Assembly (NCBI GenBank): GCA_021793745.1
Contig: JAJYSD010000107.1
Coordinates: 1 to 5,753, forward strand
DNA length: 5,753 bases
Source: Bacillota bacterium
GTDB lineage: Bacteria; Bacillota; Bacilli; Thermoactinomycetales; DSM-44946
Reading direction: 5' to 3'
The notes below the pieces were generated by a model that was not told the origin of the DNA, searched no databases, and worked only from the letters and a program-made list of their open reading frames with translations. A program made the position numbers and the translations under genes. Numbering within the stretch: position 1 is the first letter of the stretch; every line of letters starts with the position of its first letter. Positions 1 to 4,908 of the stretch are shown here, one piece after another.

Positions 1-349
1 TTCCGATGGCGGCCATGAGGACGGGACCGTCGGTCAAGGCATTGGCCAACCGGGCCAGGGTGTTTCCGGTGCAGGGGGCGATCACCAGGCAATCCAACAG
101 CTTTTTCGGCCCGATCGGTTCCGCTTCCGGAACGGTTGTGATCATCGGTTCGGGAGTGATCTTTCGGATCTTGGCCAGCCACTCCTCGGCTTTCCCGAAG
201 CGGCTGTCGACGGTAGCCACCGTATGAGATACGATGGGAATCACCCGGGCACCGGACTGAACGAGACGCTCCATCTGGGGCAACACTTCATCGTGGGTAC
301 AATGGGATCCCGTCAGAGCAAATCCGATCGTCTTTCCCTGCAGATTCAT
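1..349 (-). CDS. dpaB: Dipicolinate synthase subunit B, flavoprotein subunit (N-terminal 116 residues; cut by window edge)
   Basis: This is the B subunit of dipicolinate synthase (SpoVFB), which with DpaA makes dipicolinic acid from the dihydrodipicolinate branch of lysine synthesis in the sporulating mother cell. The ATG at 349 opens a frame that stays open to the left edge. It begins MNLQGKTIGFALTGSHCTHD, the typical flavoprotein (UbiX/Dfp-type fold) start of the SpoVFB family. It continues with EPIGPKKLLDCLVIAPCTGN and then LARLANALTDGPVLMAA, which match the family by memory of the B. subtilis protein. A full SpoVFB is about 200 residues, so roughly 85 are missing beyond the window. The start overlaps the dpaA stop by 4 bases (ATGA), and an AAGAGG site at 355-360 sits 5 bases upstream. 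Translational coupling and a 1:1 subunit supply are therefore likely. Identification is secure. Confidence 0.96.
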   Translation of the reverse strand, partial: MNLQGKTIGFALTGSHCTHDEVLPQMERLVQSGARVIPIVSHTVATVDSRFGKAEEWLAKIRKITPEPMITTVPEAEPIGPKKLLDCLVIAPCTGNTLARLANALTDGPVLMAAIG

Positions 350-1248
350 CCTGTCCTCTTTCCCTCCTTCCCATCATTTTGGGACAGATCCTGAACAATG
401 GTCATCGCGAGAATGCGGCCGGCCGTTTTCGGGGCGACAAGTCCCGGAAGGCTGGGAGCAAGGAGCGCTTTGATTCCCCGTTTTTCCGCGTAATCAAAGT
501 CCACACCCCCGGGTTTGGACGCCAAATCGATGATCACCGCCTGATGGGGCATTTGGGTGATTACGCGCGATGTGACCACGAGGGCCGGCACCGTATTAAA
601 CAGCAGGTCGACATCCTCCACCTGATCGGCAAGCTCCTCGATGGAAAAGGGCGTGACCCCCATCTCGTACGCCCGGGCAAAAAGGTCACTTTGCCGGACC
701 CCTACGCGGACCTTAGCGCCCAATCCGTGGAGCGTGCGGGCCAAGGTCATGCCCACTCTCCCCAATCCCAGCACGATGCAGGTGGAACCGTGGATGGTGA
801 TGTCCGTGTTTTGGATGGCCATCATCAAAGCGCCTTCCACCGTAGGAATCGAATTGTAGATGGCCACATCATTCCGTTCCAAAAGTTCCACCAGCCGTTT
901 ATGATGTTTCTCGCAGAGATAGCGCAGATAGGGTTTGGCCATTCCGGCGTAGATCACGGCCTGTTCCGGAAGGGCTTCGATATGCTCTTCGGTGAGATAG
1001 AGCATTTTCTTCGTAAAGATACTGTCCACATAACCGCGATCATCCGTACCGACAATGGGTAAAATCAATACGTCCACCGTTTTCATCAGATCGGAGGTCA
1101 AGTCCCGGTTTGTCGCCTCAATGAACGGGTTCTGCAAATTGTCAAAGCCCACGAGACTGACATTGGCCCGTTTGTTGATGCATTCTTTGATGATTTCCAG
1201 TTGCCGGGCATCCCCTCCGAGAAAAACCACATGTTTACCAGCCAGCAT
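346..1248 (-). CDS. dpaA: Dipicolinate synthase subunit A, NAD(P)-binding dehydrogenase-like subunit
   Basis: DpaA (SpoVFA) is the oxidoreductase-like subunit of dipicolinate synthase. It acts in the mother cell, and its product is moved into the forespore core, where it chelates calcium and gives heat resistance. The 300-residue length is normal for the family. The N-terminal segment carries GGDARQ (11-16). IYNSIPTVEGA at about 130-140 precedes a Rossmann nucleotide-binding loop GLGRVG (161-166). DLASKPGG (241-248) and LPGLVAPKTAG (267-277) are strong family signatures near the C terminus. The ATG at 1248 aligns with the family start (ML-G-...GGDARQLE). Upstream are a purine-rich AAAGGGG about 10 bases away and a closer AGGAAGG, so the ribosome site is only fair. 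A terminator and a candidate sigma-K promoter separate it from ymxH, so dpaA-dpaB looks like its own operon. In B. subtilis, spoVF is transcribed by sigma-K. Confidence 0.97.
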   Translation of the reverse strand: MLAGKHVVFLGGDARQLEIIKECINKRANVSLVGFDNLQNPFIEATNRDLTSDLMKTVDVLILPIVGTDDRGYVDSIFTKKMLYLTEEHIEALPEQAVIYAGMAKPYLRYLCEKHHKRLVELLERNDVAIYNSIPTVEGALMMAIQNTDITIHGSTCIVLGLGRVGMTLARTLHGLGAKVRVGVRQSDLFARAYEMGVTPFSIEELADQVEDVDLLFNTVPALVVTSRVITQMPHQAVIIDLASKPGGVDFDYAEKRGIKALLAPSLPGLVAPKTAGRILAMTIVQDLSQNDGKEGKRTG

Positions 1249-1282
1249 CCTTCCTGTACCCCTTTCCCTGCAGCTCCATCCG

Positions 1283-1308
1283 ACTTCCTCCCCACCGGCT
1301 GAAGAAGT
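1283..1308 (-). other. Possible stem-loop in the dpaA mRNA leader
   Basis: Read on the minus strand, ACTTCTTC (1308-1301) can pair with GAGGAAGT (1290-1283), giving 8 pairs with one G-U and a 10-base loop. It lies between the candidate sigma-K start point and the dpaA ribosome site, about 35 bases before the ATG. No T-run follows, so it is not a terminator. It could be chance; there is no comparative evidence here. Confidence 0.25.
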
Positions 1309-1325
1309 TTCTCGCTTTCTGATTC

Positions 1326-1354
1326 CATCTTATGAAAGGAGCAAACCAACGGTT
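1326..1354 (-). promoter_or_regulatory. Candidate sigma-K promoter for dpaA-dpaB
   Basis: On the minus strand, AACC (1354-1351) is followed after 16 bases by CATAAGATG (1334-1326). The sigma-K consensus is an AC core at -35 and CATAnnnTA at -10 with about 16 bases between them. The match is good apart from the last base (TG instead of TA). Transcription would start near 1319, giving a leader of about 70 bases. The spoVF operon of B. subtilis is known to be under sigma-K. A terminator directly upstream (1379-1404) means some promoter is needed here. Confidence 0.5.
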
Positions 1355-1378
1355 ACCTCCCCAAAAAACCGGTTCCAT

Positions 1379-1404
1379 AAAAAAAGAGTCCGCGGTGCGG
1401 ACTC
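1379..1404 (-). terminator. Rho-independent terminator after ymxH
   Basis: Read on the minus strand, GAGTCCGC (1404-1397) and GCGGACTC (1393-1386) form a perfect 8-bp stem with a 3-base loop, followed at once by seven T residues (1385-1379). It begins 17 bases after the ymxH stop. The other strand has no T-run next to the stem, so it works only in the minus direction. It separates ymxH from dpaA-dpaB. Confidence 0.92.
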
Positions 1405-1421
1405 GGAAAAGTAGACATCCT

Positions 1422-1673
1422 TTACCAGCTGGAGGTGCCGGCCTTGCCAAGGGCCACGATCACCATCTCGGGGCCGACTTTGCGGATGCTCCCCCACTCC
1501 AGGGTGATTTCCTCCCTCTTTTTCCGAAAAAGCGAACTCCCCGACGACAAAACCAAAGATTTCACCTTTCCGGTCCCTGGATCGACCACCAGGTCCGCTT
1601 GACCCATTAATCCCAACCGTTCGCCGTTGACCAAATCGATCAATTCCTTTTCGGCCAATTCACTCCAGCGCAT
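1422..1673 (-). CDS. ymxH: YlmC/YmxH family PRC-barrel sporulation protein
   Basis: This small (83-residue) PRC-barrel protein belongs to the YlmC/YmxH family, which is found in spore formers. Its biochemical role is unknown. The start MRWSELAEKELIDLVNGERL is typical, followed by GLMGQADLVVDPGTGKV and SLVL (a beta-barrel pattern with a turn at PGTG). It ends with a basic stretch, FRKKREE, and the IRKVGPEMVIV strand. An in-frame ATG two codons earlier (1679) and another eight codons earlier (1697) exist. I chose 1673 because the family begins at M-R-x-S-E-L and AAGGGG lies 7 bases upstream. It is flanked on both sides by terminators, so it should have its own promoter in 1674-1757, but I see no convincing one. 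In B. subtilis ymxH also lies between the M16 peptidase gene and spoVFA. Confidence 0.9.
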   Translation of the reverse strand: MRWSELAEKELIDLVNGERLGLMGQADLVVDPGTGKVKSLVLSSGSSLFRKKREEITLEWGSIRKVGPEMVIVALGKAGTSSW

Positions 1674-1680
1674 CCCCATC

Positions 1681-1690
1681 CCCCTTCTCC
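1681..1690 (-). promoter_or_regulatory. Ribosome binding site of ymxH
   Basis: The minus strand reads GGAGAAGGGG here. The AAGGGG part is 7 bases before the ATG at 1673. The GGAG part is a similar distance before the ATG at 1679, so the site alone does not decide between these two starts. Family homology favours 1673. Confidence 0.6.
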
Positions 1691-1757
1691 GCCACAAGCT
1701 CCTATGCTATACGTTATTGAAGAAGAGGACCGATTATTTCTCCCGGGATGAAAATAC

Positions 1758-1799
1758 AAAAAAGCGGTCACTCCCGGCATTATCCGGGATAGGACCGCT
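1758..1799 (-). terminator. Rho-independent terminator overlapping the 3' end of the Spo0E-like gene
   Basis: On the minus strand, AGCGGTC (1799-1793) pairs with GACCGCT (1769-1763). Inside, after a small internal loop, TCCCGG-like arms (1789-1784 and 1777-1772) form 6 more pairs with a 6-base loop. A run of T residues (1763-1758) follows, then a T-rich tail. The upstream arms are coding sequence of the preceding gene, and its TAA stop (1782-1780) lies in the loop. This ends the M16-dut-Spo0E-like transcript before ymxH. Confidence 0.92.
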
Positions 1800-1980
1800 C
1801 CGTCGCACCTATCTCCTTCTTCTTATAAAACTCGAGAATCAGTTCATCGAGCTGTCTGCTGACCGACAGCACTTCATCCGCGGAAAGGCGGAAACCGTTT
1901 TGGCTGATCGTCCTGTACAGCTTCTCCCGCATCCTTTCCATGTCCTGCTCGATCGTTTTCACTGAAATCCACCCCGCCAT
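1780..1980 (-). CDS. Spo0E-like aspartyl-phosphate phosphatase (sporulation regulator)
   Basis: This 66-residue protein has the size and layout of the Spo0E/YisI/YnzD family. Those proteins dephosphorylate Spo0A~P and so delay or prevent entry into sporulation. A first helix (about residues 9-27, EQDMERMREKLYRT) is joined by a short turn to a second helix carrying SRQLDELI (41-48). This fits the family signature S-x-x-L-D-x-x-I, with D45 the expected key acidic residue. The C-terminal tail (KKKEIGATERSYPG) is not conserved in the family and doubles as terminator stem. The ATG at 1980 lies 23 bases after the dut stop, with a weak AGGGGCGG in front. A GTG at 1962 (giving MKTIEQ...) with GGTGG 6 bases upstream is an alternative start. 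It is probably co-transcribed with dut. The family call rests on a short motif and the two-helix pattern, so it is likely rather than certain. Confidence 0.82.
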   Translation of the reverse strand: MAGWISVKTIEQDMERMREKLYRTISQNGFRLSADEVLSVSRQLDELILEFYKKKEIGATERSYPG

Positions 1981-2003
1981 CCGCCCCTATTGGCCGTGTT
2001 ACG

Positions 2004-2447
2004 CTATGTGCCGGTATGACCGAACCCCCCTCCGCCCCGTTCCGTGGTGCTGAGCTGATCCGTTTCCATCAACCGGACGTCGAGGATACGCCCAAATACC
2101 AACTGGGCAATCCGATCACCCCTGTGCACGACAAACGGTTCACTCCCCAGGTTGATCAGAATCACGCCCACTTCCCCCCGGTAATCGGCATCGATGGTTC
2201 CCGGACTGTTCAACACGGCGATCCCGTGTTTCAGGGCCAATCCGCTCCGGGAACGAACCTGGGCTTCCACGCCATCGGGCATTTCCAGGGCAATCCCCGT
2301 GGGGATCAGCTGCCGCTGACCGGGCGACAGGGTTAGCGGCTGATCGATGGCGGCAAAGAGGTCGAATCCGCTGGCGCCGCGGGACATCTTCCGGGGAAGG
2401 GGAAGATCCTCGTTTCCCGGCAACCGCCGGATAGGAATCTCAAACAA
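2004..2447 (-). CDS. dut: Deoxyuridine 5'-triphosphate nucleotidohydrolase (dUTPase)
   Basis: dUTPase hydrolyses dUTP to dUMP and pyrophosphate, keeping uracil out of DNA and feeding dTMP synthesis. It works as a trimer in the cytosol. All five family motifs are present (numbering from the ATG at 2453): ASGFDLFA (27-34), RSRSGLA (67-73), the [12 protein letters not shown] block (85-96) with the catalytic Asp of motif 3 (ID-AD-Y), [10 protein letters not shown] (111-120) and [10 protein letters not shown] (139-148). Motif 5 has His where many members have Ser (GFGSTG), which I take as a natural variant. Length is normal (147-149). The strong AGGAGG site at 2455-2460 is only 1 base from the ATG at 2453 but 7 bases from a TTG at 2447, so I prefer the TTG start. 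The gene overlaps the M16 peptidase stop by 8 (or 14) bases, indicating coupled translation. Confidence 0.96.
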   Translation of the reverse strand: MFEIPIRRLPGNEDLPLPRKMSRGASGFDLFAAIDQPLTLSPGQRQLIPTGIALEMPDGVEAQVRSRSGLALKHGIAVLNSPGTIDADYRGEVGVILINLGSEPFVVHRGDRIAQLVFGRILDVRLMETDQLSTTERGGGGFGHTGT

Positions 2448-3693
2448 GGGCATCCCTCCTGTATGTGGAGGGGATCTCGCCGGTGGGAGAGATCATCGCC
2501 AGGGAAACCGGTTGGGTAAAGAGCGTCTGAACCAAATCGCGAATATCTTCAGGGGTCACCTGTTCAATGCGCTCGATCATTTCATCCAGAGTCATGTGCT
2601 TCTCCAACAACAGCTCGTTCCTCCCCAGCCGGCTCATCCGGTTGCTGGTGCTTTCCAGGCTGAGCATGTACCCGCTCTTCAACTGTTCCTTTGCCTTGTT
2701 CAATTCGGAAGCTCCCACACCCGACTCCCGGATTTCCTCCAAAATATCAAAGATCAGGCATATCAACTCGTTTTCCTGTCCGGGACCCGTTCCCGCATAG
2801 ATGGCAAACAGGCCGCAATCCCGGTAGGCAATATGATAGGAATAGACCGAATAGGCCAACCCCCGCTCTTCCCGCACCCGTTGAAACAGGCGAGAACTCA
2901 TGTTCCCCCCCAACATGTTGTTCAGCAAAATCAGTGCATAAATCCGCGGGTCCTGAATCGCCAGACCGGGAAGTCCCAAGCAGAGATGCGTCTGCTCCGT
3001 CGGCTTCTTGCGGACAATCACATCCGCATGGTAAACCGGTCTTCGGCACACAGGGGTGTCATCGCCGCTTGAAAAACCGGAAAAGTACTTTTGGATTTGG
3101 TCGAGGAAATCGTCCGGCAAATGCCCGGCCAAGGCGATCACGGTTTGATCGGGACGATAATACTGACGACGATAATTTTCCAGGCGGGACCGATCAAACT
3201 TCTGAACATTTTCGACGCTGCCGAGGATGGGAAAGCCCAGGGGGTGGTCCCCCATCACCGCCTTGGAGAGGAGATCATGGACGAGATCGTCCGGGGTATC
3301 CTCCACCATGCGGATCTCCTCGATGACGACCTTTTGTTCCTTATCAATTTCCTCATCGGGGAGCGTCGACCCGAAAAACATGTCCGCCAGGATCTCCAAA
3401 GCGGCTGAAAAGTGCTGATCCAACACCTTCGCATAGAAACAGGTCAGTTCCTTCGACGTAAAGGCATTCACCTGACCGCCGATCTCGTCGAAGGCCTCGG
3501 CCAGCTGCCGGGCGGTCCGCTTCTTCGTCCCTTTGAACATCATGTGCTCGAGAAAATGCGATATCCCGTTGACTTCATCCGTTTCATTGCGGGAACCCGT
3601 GCCGATCCAAAAGCCGAAAGCGATGGAGCGGACATAGGGTATCGATTCAGCGACGATACGCACGCCGTTGGGCAAAGTGTGCCTGACGATCAC
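2440..3693 (-). CDS. mlpA: M16 family zinc metallopeptidase (MlpA/YmxG type)
   Basis: This is a member of the insulinase/processing-peptidase family M16B, cytosolic (no signal peptide or membrane segment). It is the orthologue by position and sequence of B. subtilis MlpA (YmxG). The inverted zinc motif HFLEH is at 46-50 (H46, H50 ligands, E49 base). The third ligand is the Glu in VVIEEI (E125 or E126), about 75 residues downstream as usual. The C-terminal half has the glycine-rich [10 protein letters not shown] loop (261-270) and the R-x-x-x-Y pair in [10 protein letters not shown] (R277/Y281), typical of M16 C-terminal domains. At 417 residues it is full length for a bacterial M16B protein. 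The start is a GTG at 3693 with a perfect AAGGAGG (3706-3700) 6 bases away. It follows ylxY by 77 bases and overlaps dut. Substrate unknown; MlpA has been linked to control of extracellular protease expression in B. subtilis. Confidence 0.95.
   Translation of the reverse strand: MIVRHTLPNGVRIVAESIPYVRSIAFGFWIGTGSRNETDEVNGISHFLEHMMFKGTKKRTARQLAEAFDEIGGQVNAFTSKELTCFYAKVLDQHFSAALEILADMFFGSTLPDEEIDKEQKVVIEEIRMVEDTPDDLVHDLLSKAVMGDHPLGFPILGSVENVQKFDRSRLENYRRQYYRPDQTVIALAGHLPDDFLDQIQKYFSGFSSGDDTPVCRRPVYHADVIVRKKPTEQTHLCLGLPGLAIQDPRIYALILLNNMLGGNMSSRLFQRVREERGLAYSVYSYHIAYRDCGLFAIYAGTGPGQENELICLIFDILEEIRESGVGASELNKAKEQLKSGYMLSLESTSNRMSRLGRNELLLEKHMTLDEMIERIEQVTPEDIRDLVQTLFTQPVSLAMISPTGEIPSTYRRDALV
2454..2460 (-). 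promoter_or_regulatory. Ribosome binding site of dut, inside the M16 peptidase gene
   Basis: AGGAGGG on the minus strand encodes Arg-Arg and part of Asp near the C terminus of the upstream peptidase and also serves as the dut Shine-Dalgarno site. With the ATG at 2453 the gap after AGGAGG is 1 base, too short for normal initiation. With the TTG at 2447 it is 7 bases, which is ideal. Confidence 0.75.
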
Positions 3694-3718
3694 AGGGATC
3701 CTCCTTACATTTCCAATA

Positions 3719-3735
3719 GCGCAAATTCGCGCGAA
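3719..3735 (-). repeat. Overlapping palindromes in the leader of the M16 peptidase gene
   Basis: A perfect 10-base palindrome TTCGCGCGAA (3726-3735) overlaps a near-perfect one, GCGCAAATTCGCGC (3719-3732, 12 of 14 symmetric). They sit between the candidate sigma-A promoter and the GTG start, about 25-40 bases after the predicted transcription start. They could be a repressor operator or could be chance in a GC-rich leader. Confidence 0.3.
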
Positions 3736-3764
3736 AAAATCGTAACAATGGAAGCAACAATCTC

Positions 3765-3793
3765 ACTATATCAGAACGACACCATCGGCTCAA
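3765..3793 (-). promoter_or_regulatory. Candidate sigma-A promoter (extended -10) for the M16 peptidase-dut-Spo0E-like unit
   Basis: On the minus strand, TTGAGC (3793-3788) and TATAGT (3770-3765) are separated by exactly 17 bases, and TGA precedes the -10 as an extended -10 (TGn). The TG comes from the ylxY stop codon TGA. The -10 matches the consensus at 5 of 6 positions and the -35 at 4 of 6. Transcription would start near 3758, about 65 bases before the GTG. A vegetative promoter here would make sense for dut, which growing cells need. Confidence 0.6.
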
Positions 3794-4757
3794 CCGGCTC
3801 CAAGCGCTGGGGGGACAAAACCTCGCTGACGGTTCCCAGCCGCAGCCCCTTTTCCTGAATCACCCGAATGATCTCCGGAAGGGCTTTCACCGTGCGGTCC
3901 GTCGGATGCATCAGGATGAGGGAACCACCGGTTACTCCCCGCCTGACCCGTTCCACCATGAGCTGCGGGGTGGAACTTTTTCGCCAATCCACCGTATCCA
4001 CCGTCCACAGGACCGTCTTCATTCCCAGCCGGCTCGCCTCCTCCACCACCGTCTGGTTAAAGTCGCCGGCGGGCGGAGCAAACCATTTGGACCGAAGCCC
4101 GAGGGTGTTCTCGATCACCTGCTCGGTTCGAGAAATCTCCTCCCGGATCCGGGCCGAGGAAAGCTTGCTCATTTGCGGATGCGAATAGCCGTGATTGCCG
4201 ATTTCGTGCCCTTCCTTCAAGAGGGCACGTGCCTCCTCCGGATGTTTTTTCAACCAGGAACCATCCAGGAAGAAGGTAGCGGGCACCCTTTCCGAACGCA
4301 ACACCTGAAGCATACCCGGCAGATGCTCCGTCCCCCAGGATACGTTCACCATCAGGGCGACCATGGGCTTTCGCTCATTTCCCCGGTAAATGGGTTGGGG
4401 CGGAAGGTCGTCCAGGGATACCCGGGCGGGCACCACCTTGTAGACCCAGGGGATGGGCGAGCCGGACTTTTGCTTTTTGGCCAGGCGGTAGGTTTCCTCC
4501 ACATCCACCGCCAAACCGTCATATCCGGGGATCGCCTTCCAAACCCTGTCGATTCTCGCATCGACGGGGGGCTCGTGAAGGCGTTTCGCTTCCGCTTCGA
4601 TTTTGGAACGAAGATCCCCCCTGGCATAAACCGGCAAAGCCCCCTCCTTTACAGTGGCGATATAGGCGGTCACTGCCGGGGACTGAATGACGGCCAAGAG
4701 GAGAGGGAACACCACCAACAGCCAACCGAGCATCCGGATTCGGGCACCGCGCCGCAC
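3771..4757 (-). CDS. ylxY: YlxY family polysaccharide deacetylase-like (NodB-fold) membrane-anchored protein
   Basis: This NodB-homology protein is equivalent by position to B. subtilis YlxY. Numbering is from the upstream GTG at 4787. A hydrophobic segment (MLGWLLVVFPLLLAVI, 19-34) anchors or exports the protein, so the domain faces outside the cell or the intermembrane space of the developing spore. The NodB domain spans about 143-325. Its motifs are degenerate: motif 1 is VNVSW (147-151) instead of TFDD, so the catalytic Asp pair is missing. Motif 2 is HGYSH (199-203) and keeps both His. Motif 3 is FAPPAG (236-241) and lacks Arg. Motif 4 is DTVDW (264-268), intact. Motif 5 is LMH (292-294), intact. 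I start it at the GTG at 4757 (328 residues). That codon has GGAGGTG 9 bases upstream, gives a short basic N terminus before the membrane segment, and lies downstream of the candidate promoter. The GTG at 4787 has no ribosome site. Deacetylase activity is doubtful. Confidence 0.93.
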   Translation of the reverse strand: MRRGARIRMLGWLLVVFPLLLAVIQSPAVTAYIATVKEGALPVYARGDLRSKIEAEAKRLHEPPVDARIDRVWKAIPGYDGLAVDVEETYRLAKKQKSGSPIPWVYKVVPARVSLDDLPPQPIYRGNERKPMVALMVNVSWGTEHLPGMLQVLRSERVPATFFLDGSWLKKHPEEARALLKEGHEIGNHGYSHPQMSKLSSARIREEISRTEQVIENTLGLRSKWFAPPAGDFNQTVVEEASRLGMKTVLWTVDTVDWRKSSTPQLMVERVRRGVTGGSLILMHPTDRTVKALPEIIRVIQEKGLRLGTVSEVLSPQRLEPVEPMVSF

Positions 4758-4766
4758 GGCTATAAG

Positions 4767-4773
4767 CACCTCC
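4767..4773 (-). promoter_or_regulatory. Ribosome binding site of ylxY
   Basis: GGAGGTG on the minus strand, 9 bases before the GTG at 4757. It decides this start over the GTG at 4787, which lacks any purine-rich site and would sit at or before the predicted transcription start. Confidence 0.75.
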
Positions 4774-4790
4774 AACTCGTTGTCCACTAA

Positions 4791-4819
4791 ACGTTATGCA
4801 GCGGAATAAGTCCATATGA
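4791..4819 (-). promoter_or_regulatory. Candidate sigma-E promoter for ylxY
   Basis: On the minus strand, TCATATG (4819-4813) and CATAACGT (4798-4791) are 14 bases apart. The sigma-E consensus is about KMATATT, 13-14 bases, then CATACAnT. The -35 matches at 6 of 7 positions, and the -10 keeps CATA and the final T. The start point would be near 4784, giving a leader of about 27 bases to the GTG at 4757. It lies between the pnp terminator and ylxY, where a promoter is expected. Confidence 0.6.
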
Positions 4820-4839
4820 GCCGGAGGCGCCGACATAAA

Positions 4840-4875
4840 CACAAAAAAGAGCCAGATTGCTCTGCTCTTTTTGTG
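4840..4875 (-). terminator. Rho-independent terminator after pnp
   Basis: On the minus strand, AGAGC, a 6-base loop and GCTCT form a hairpin followed by a T-run and GTGTTTA. Alternatively, a longer stem uses the flanking A-tract and T-tract (CACAAAAAGAGC with GCTCTTTTTTGTG, one bulge). Because of the flanking A and T tracts it could work in either direction. It separates pnp from ylxY. Confidence 0.88.
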
Positions 4876-4890
4876 CAAAGGAAGATGGTA

Positions 4891-4904
4891 CGGGCTTGTG
4901 CCCG
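4891..4904 (-). other. Small GC-rich stem-loop just after the pnp stop
   Basis: CGGGC (4904-4900) and GCCCG (4895-4891) pair around a 4-base loop, 4 bases after the pnp stop codon and about 15 bases before the terminator stem. No T-run follows it. It may simply be an extra 3'-end structure in the pnp mRNA. Confidence 0.4.
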
Positions 4905-4908
4905 CCCC

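Noticed and set aside
379..1062. Plus-strand open frame of 227 codons
   Set aside because: It is antisense to dpaA; His/Gly/Arg-rich with no domain, and no promoter or ribosome site was seen.
1098..1349. Minus-strand frame of 83 codons from a TTG at 1349 with GGGGAGG (1362-1356) in front
   Set aside because: The ribosome site is good, but the frame runs about 150 bases into dpaA in another phase and the translation resembles nothing known. The site would also lie upstream of the predicted sigma-K start. The match is probably fortuitous.
1422..1697. Longer ymxH from the ATG at 1697 (91 residues)
   Set aside because: The extra residues (MWRRRGMG) overlap the ribosome site region and are outside the family's conserved start at MRWSEL.
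1674..1757. Possible promoter for ymxH (TATAGC, TAGCAT and AATAAT boxes)
   Set aside because: A promoter is expected here because a terminator precedes it, but none of the boxes has an acceptable -35 at the right distance for sigma-A, and fits to sporulation sigma factors were poor.
2347..3072. Plus-strand open frame of 241 codons
   Set aside because: It is antisense to the M16 peptidase and dut start, whose motifs are clear; its composition and lack of domain mark it as a shadow.
3771..4787. Longer ylxY from the GTG at 4787 (338 residues)
   Set aside because: It has no Shine-Dalgarno sequence and lies at or before the predicted transcription start; the GTG at 4757 has both in order.
3906..4790. 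Plus-strand open frame of 294 codons
   Set aside because: It lies antisense to ylxY. Its translation is rich in His, Pro, Gly and Arg with no recognisable family, the usual shadow of a GC-rich gene.
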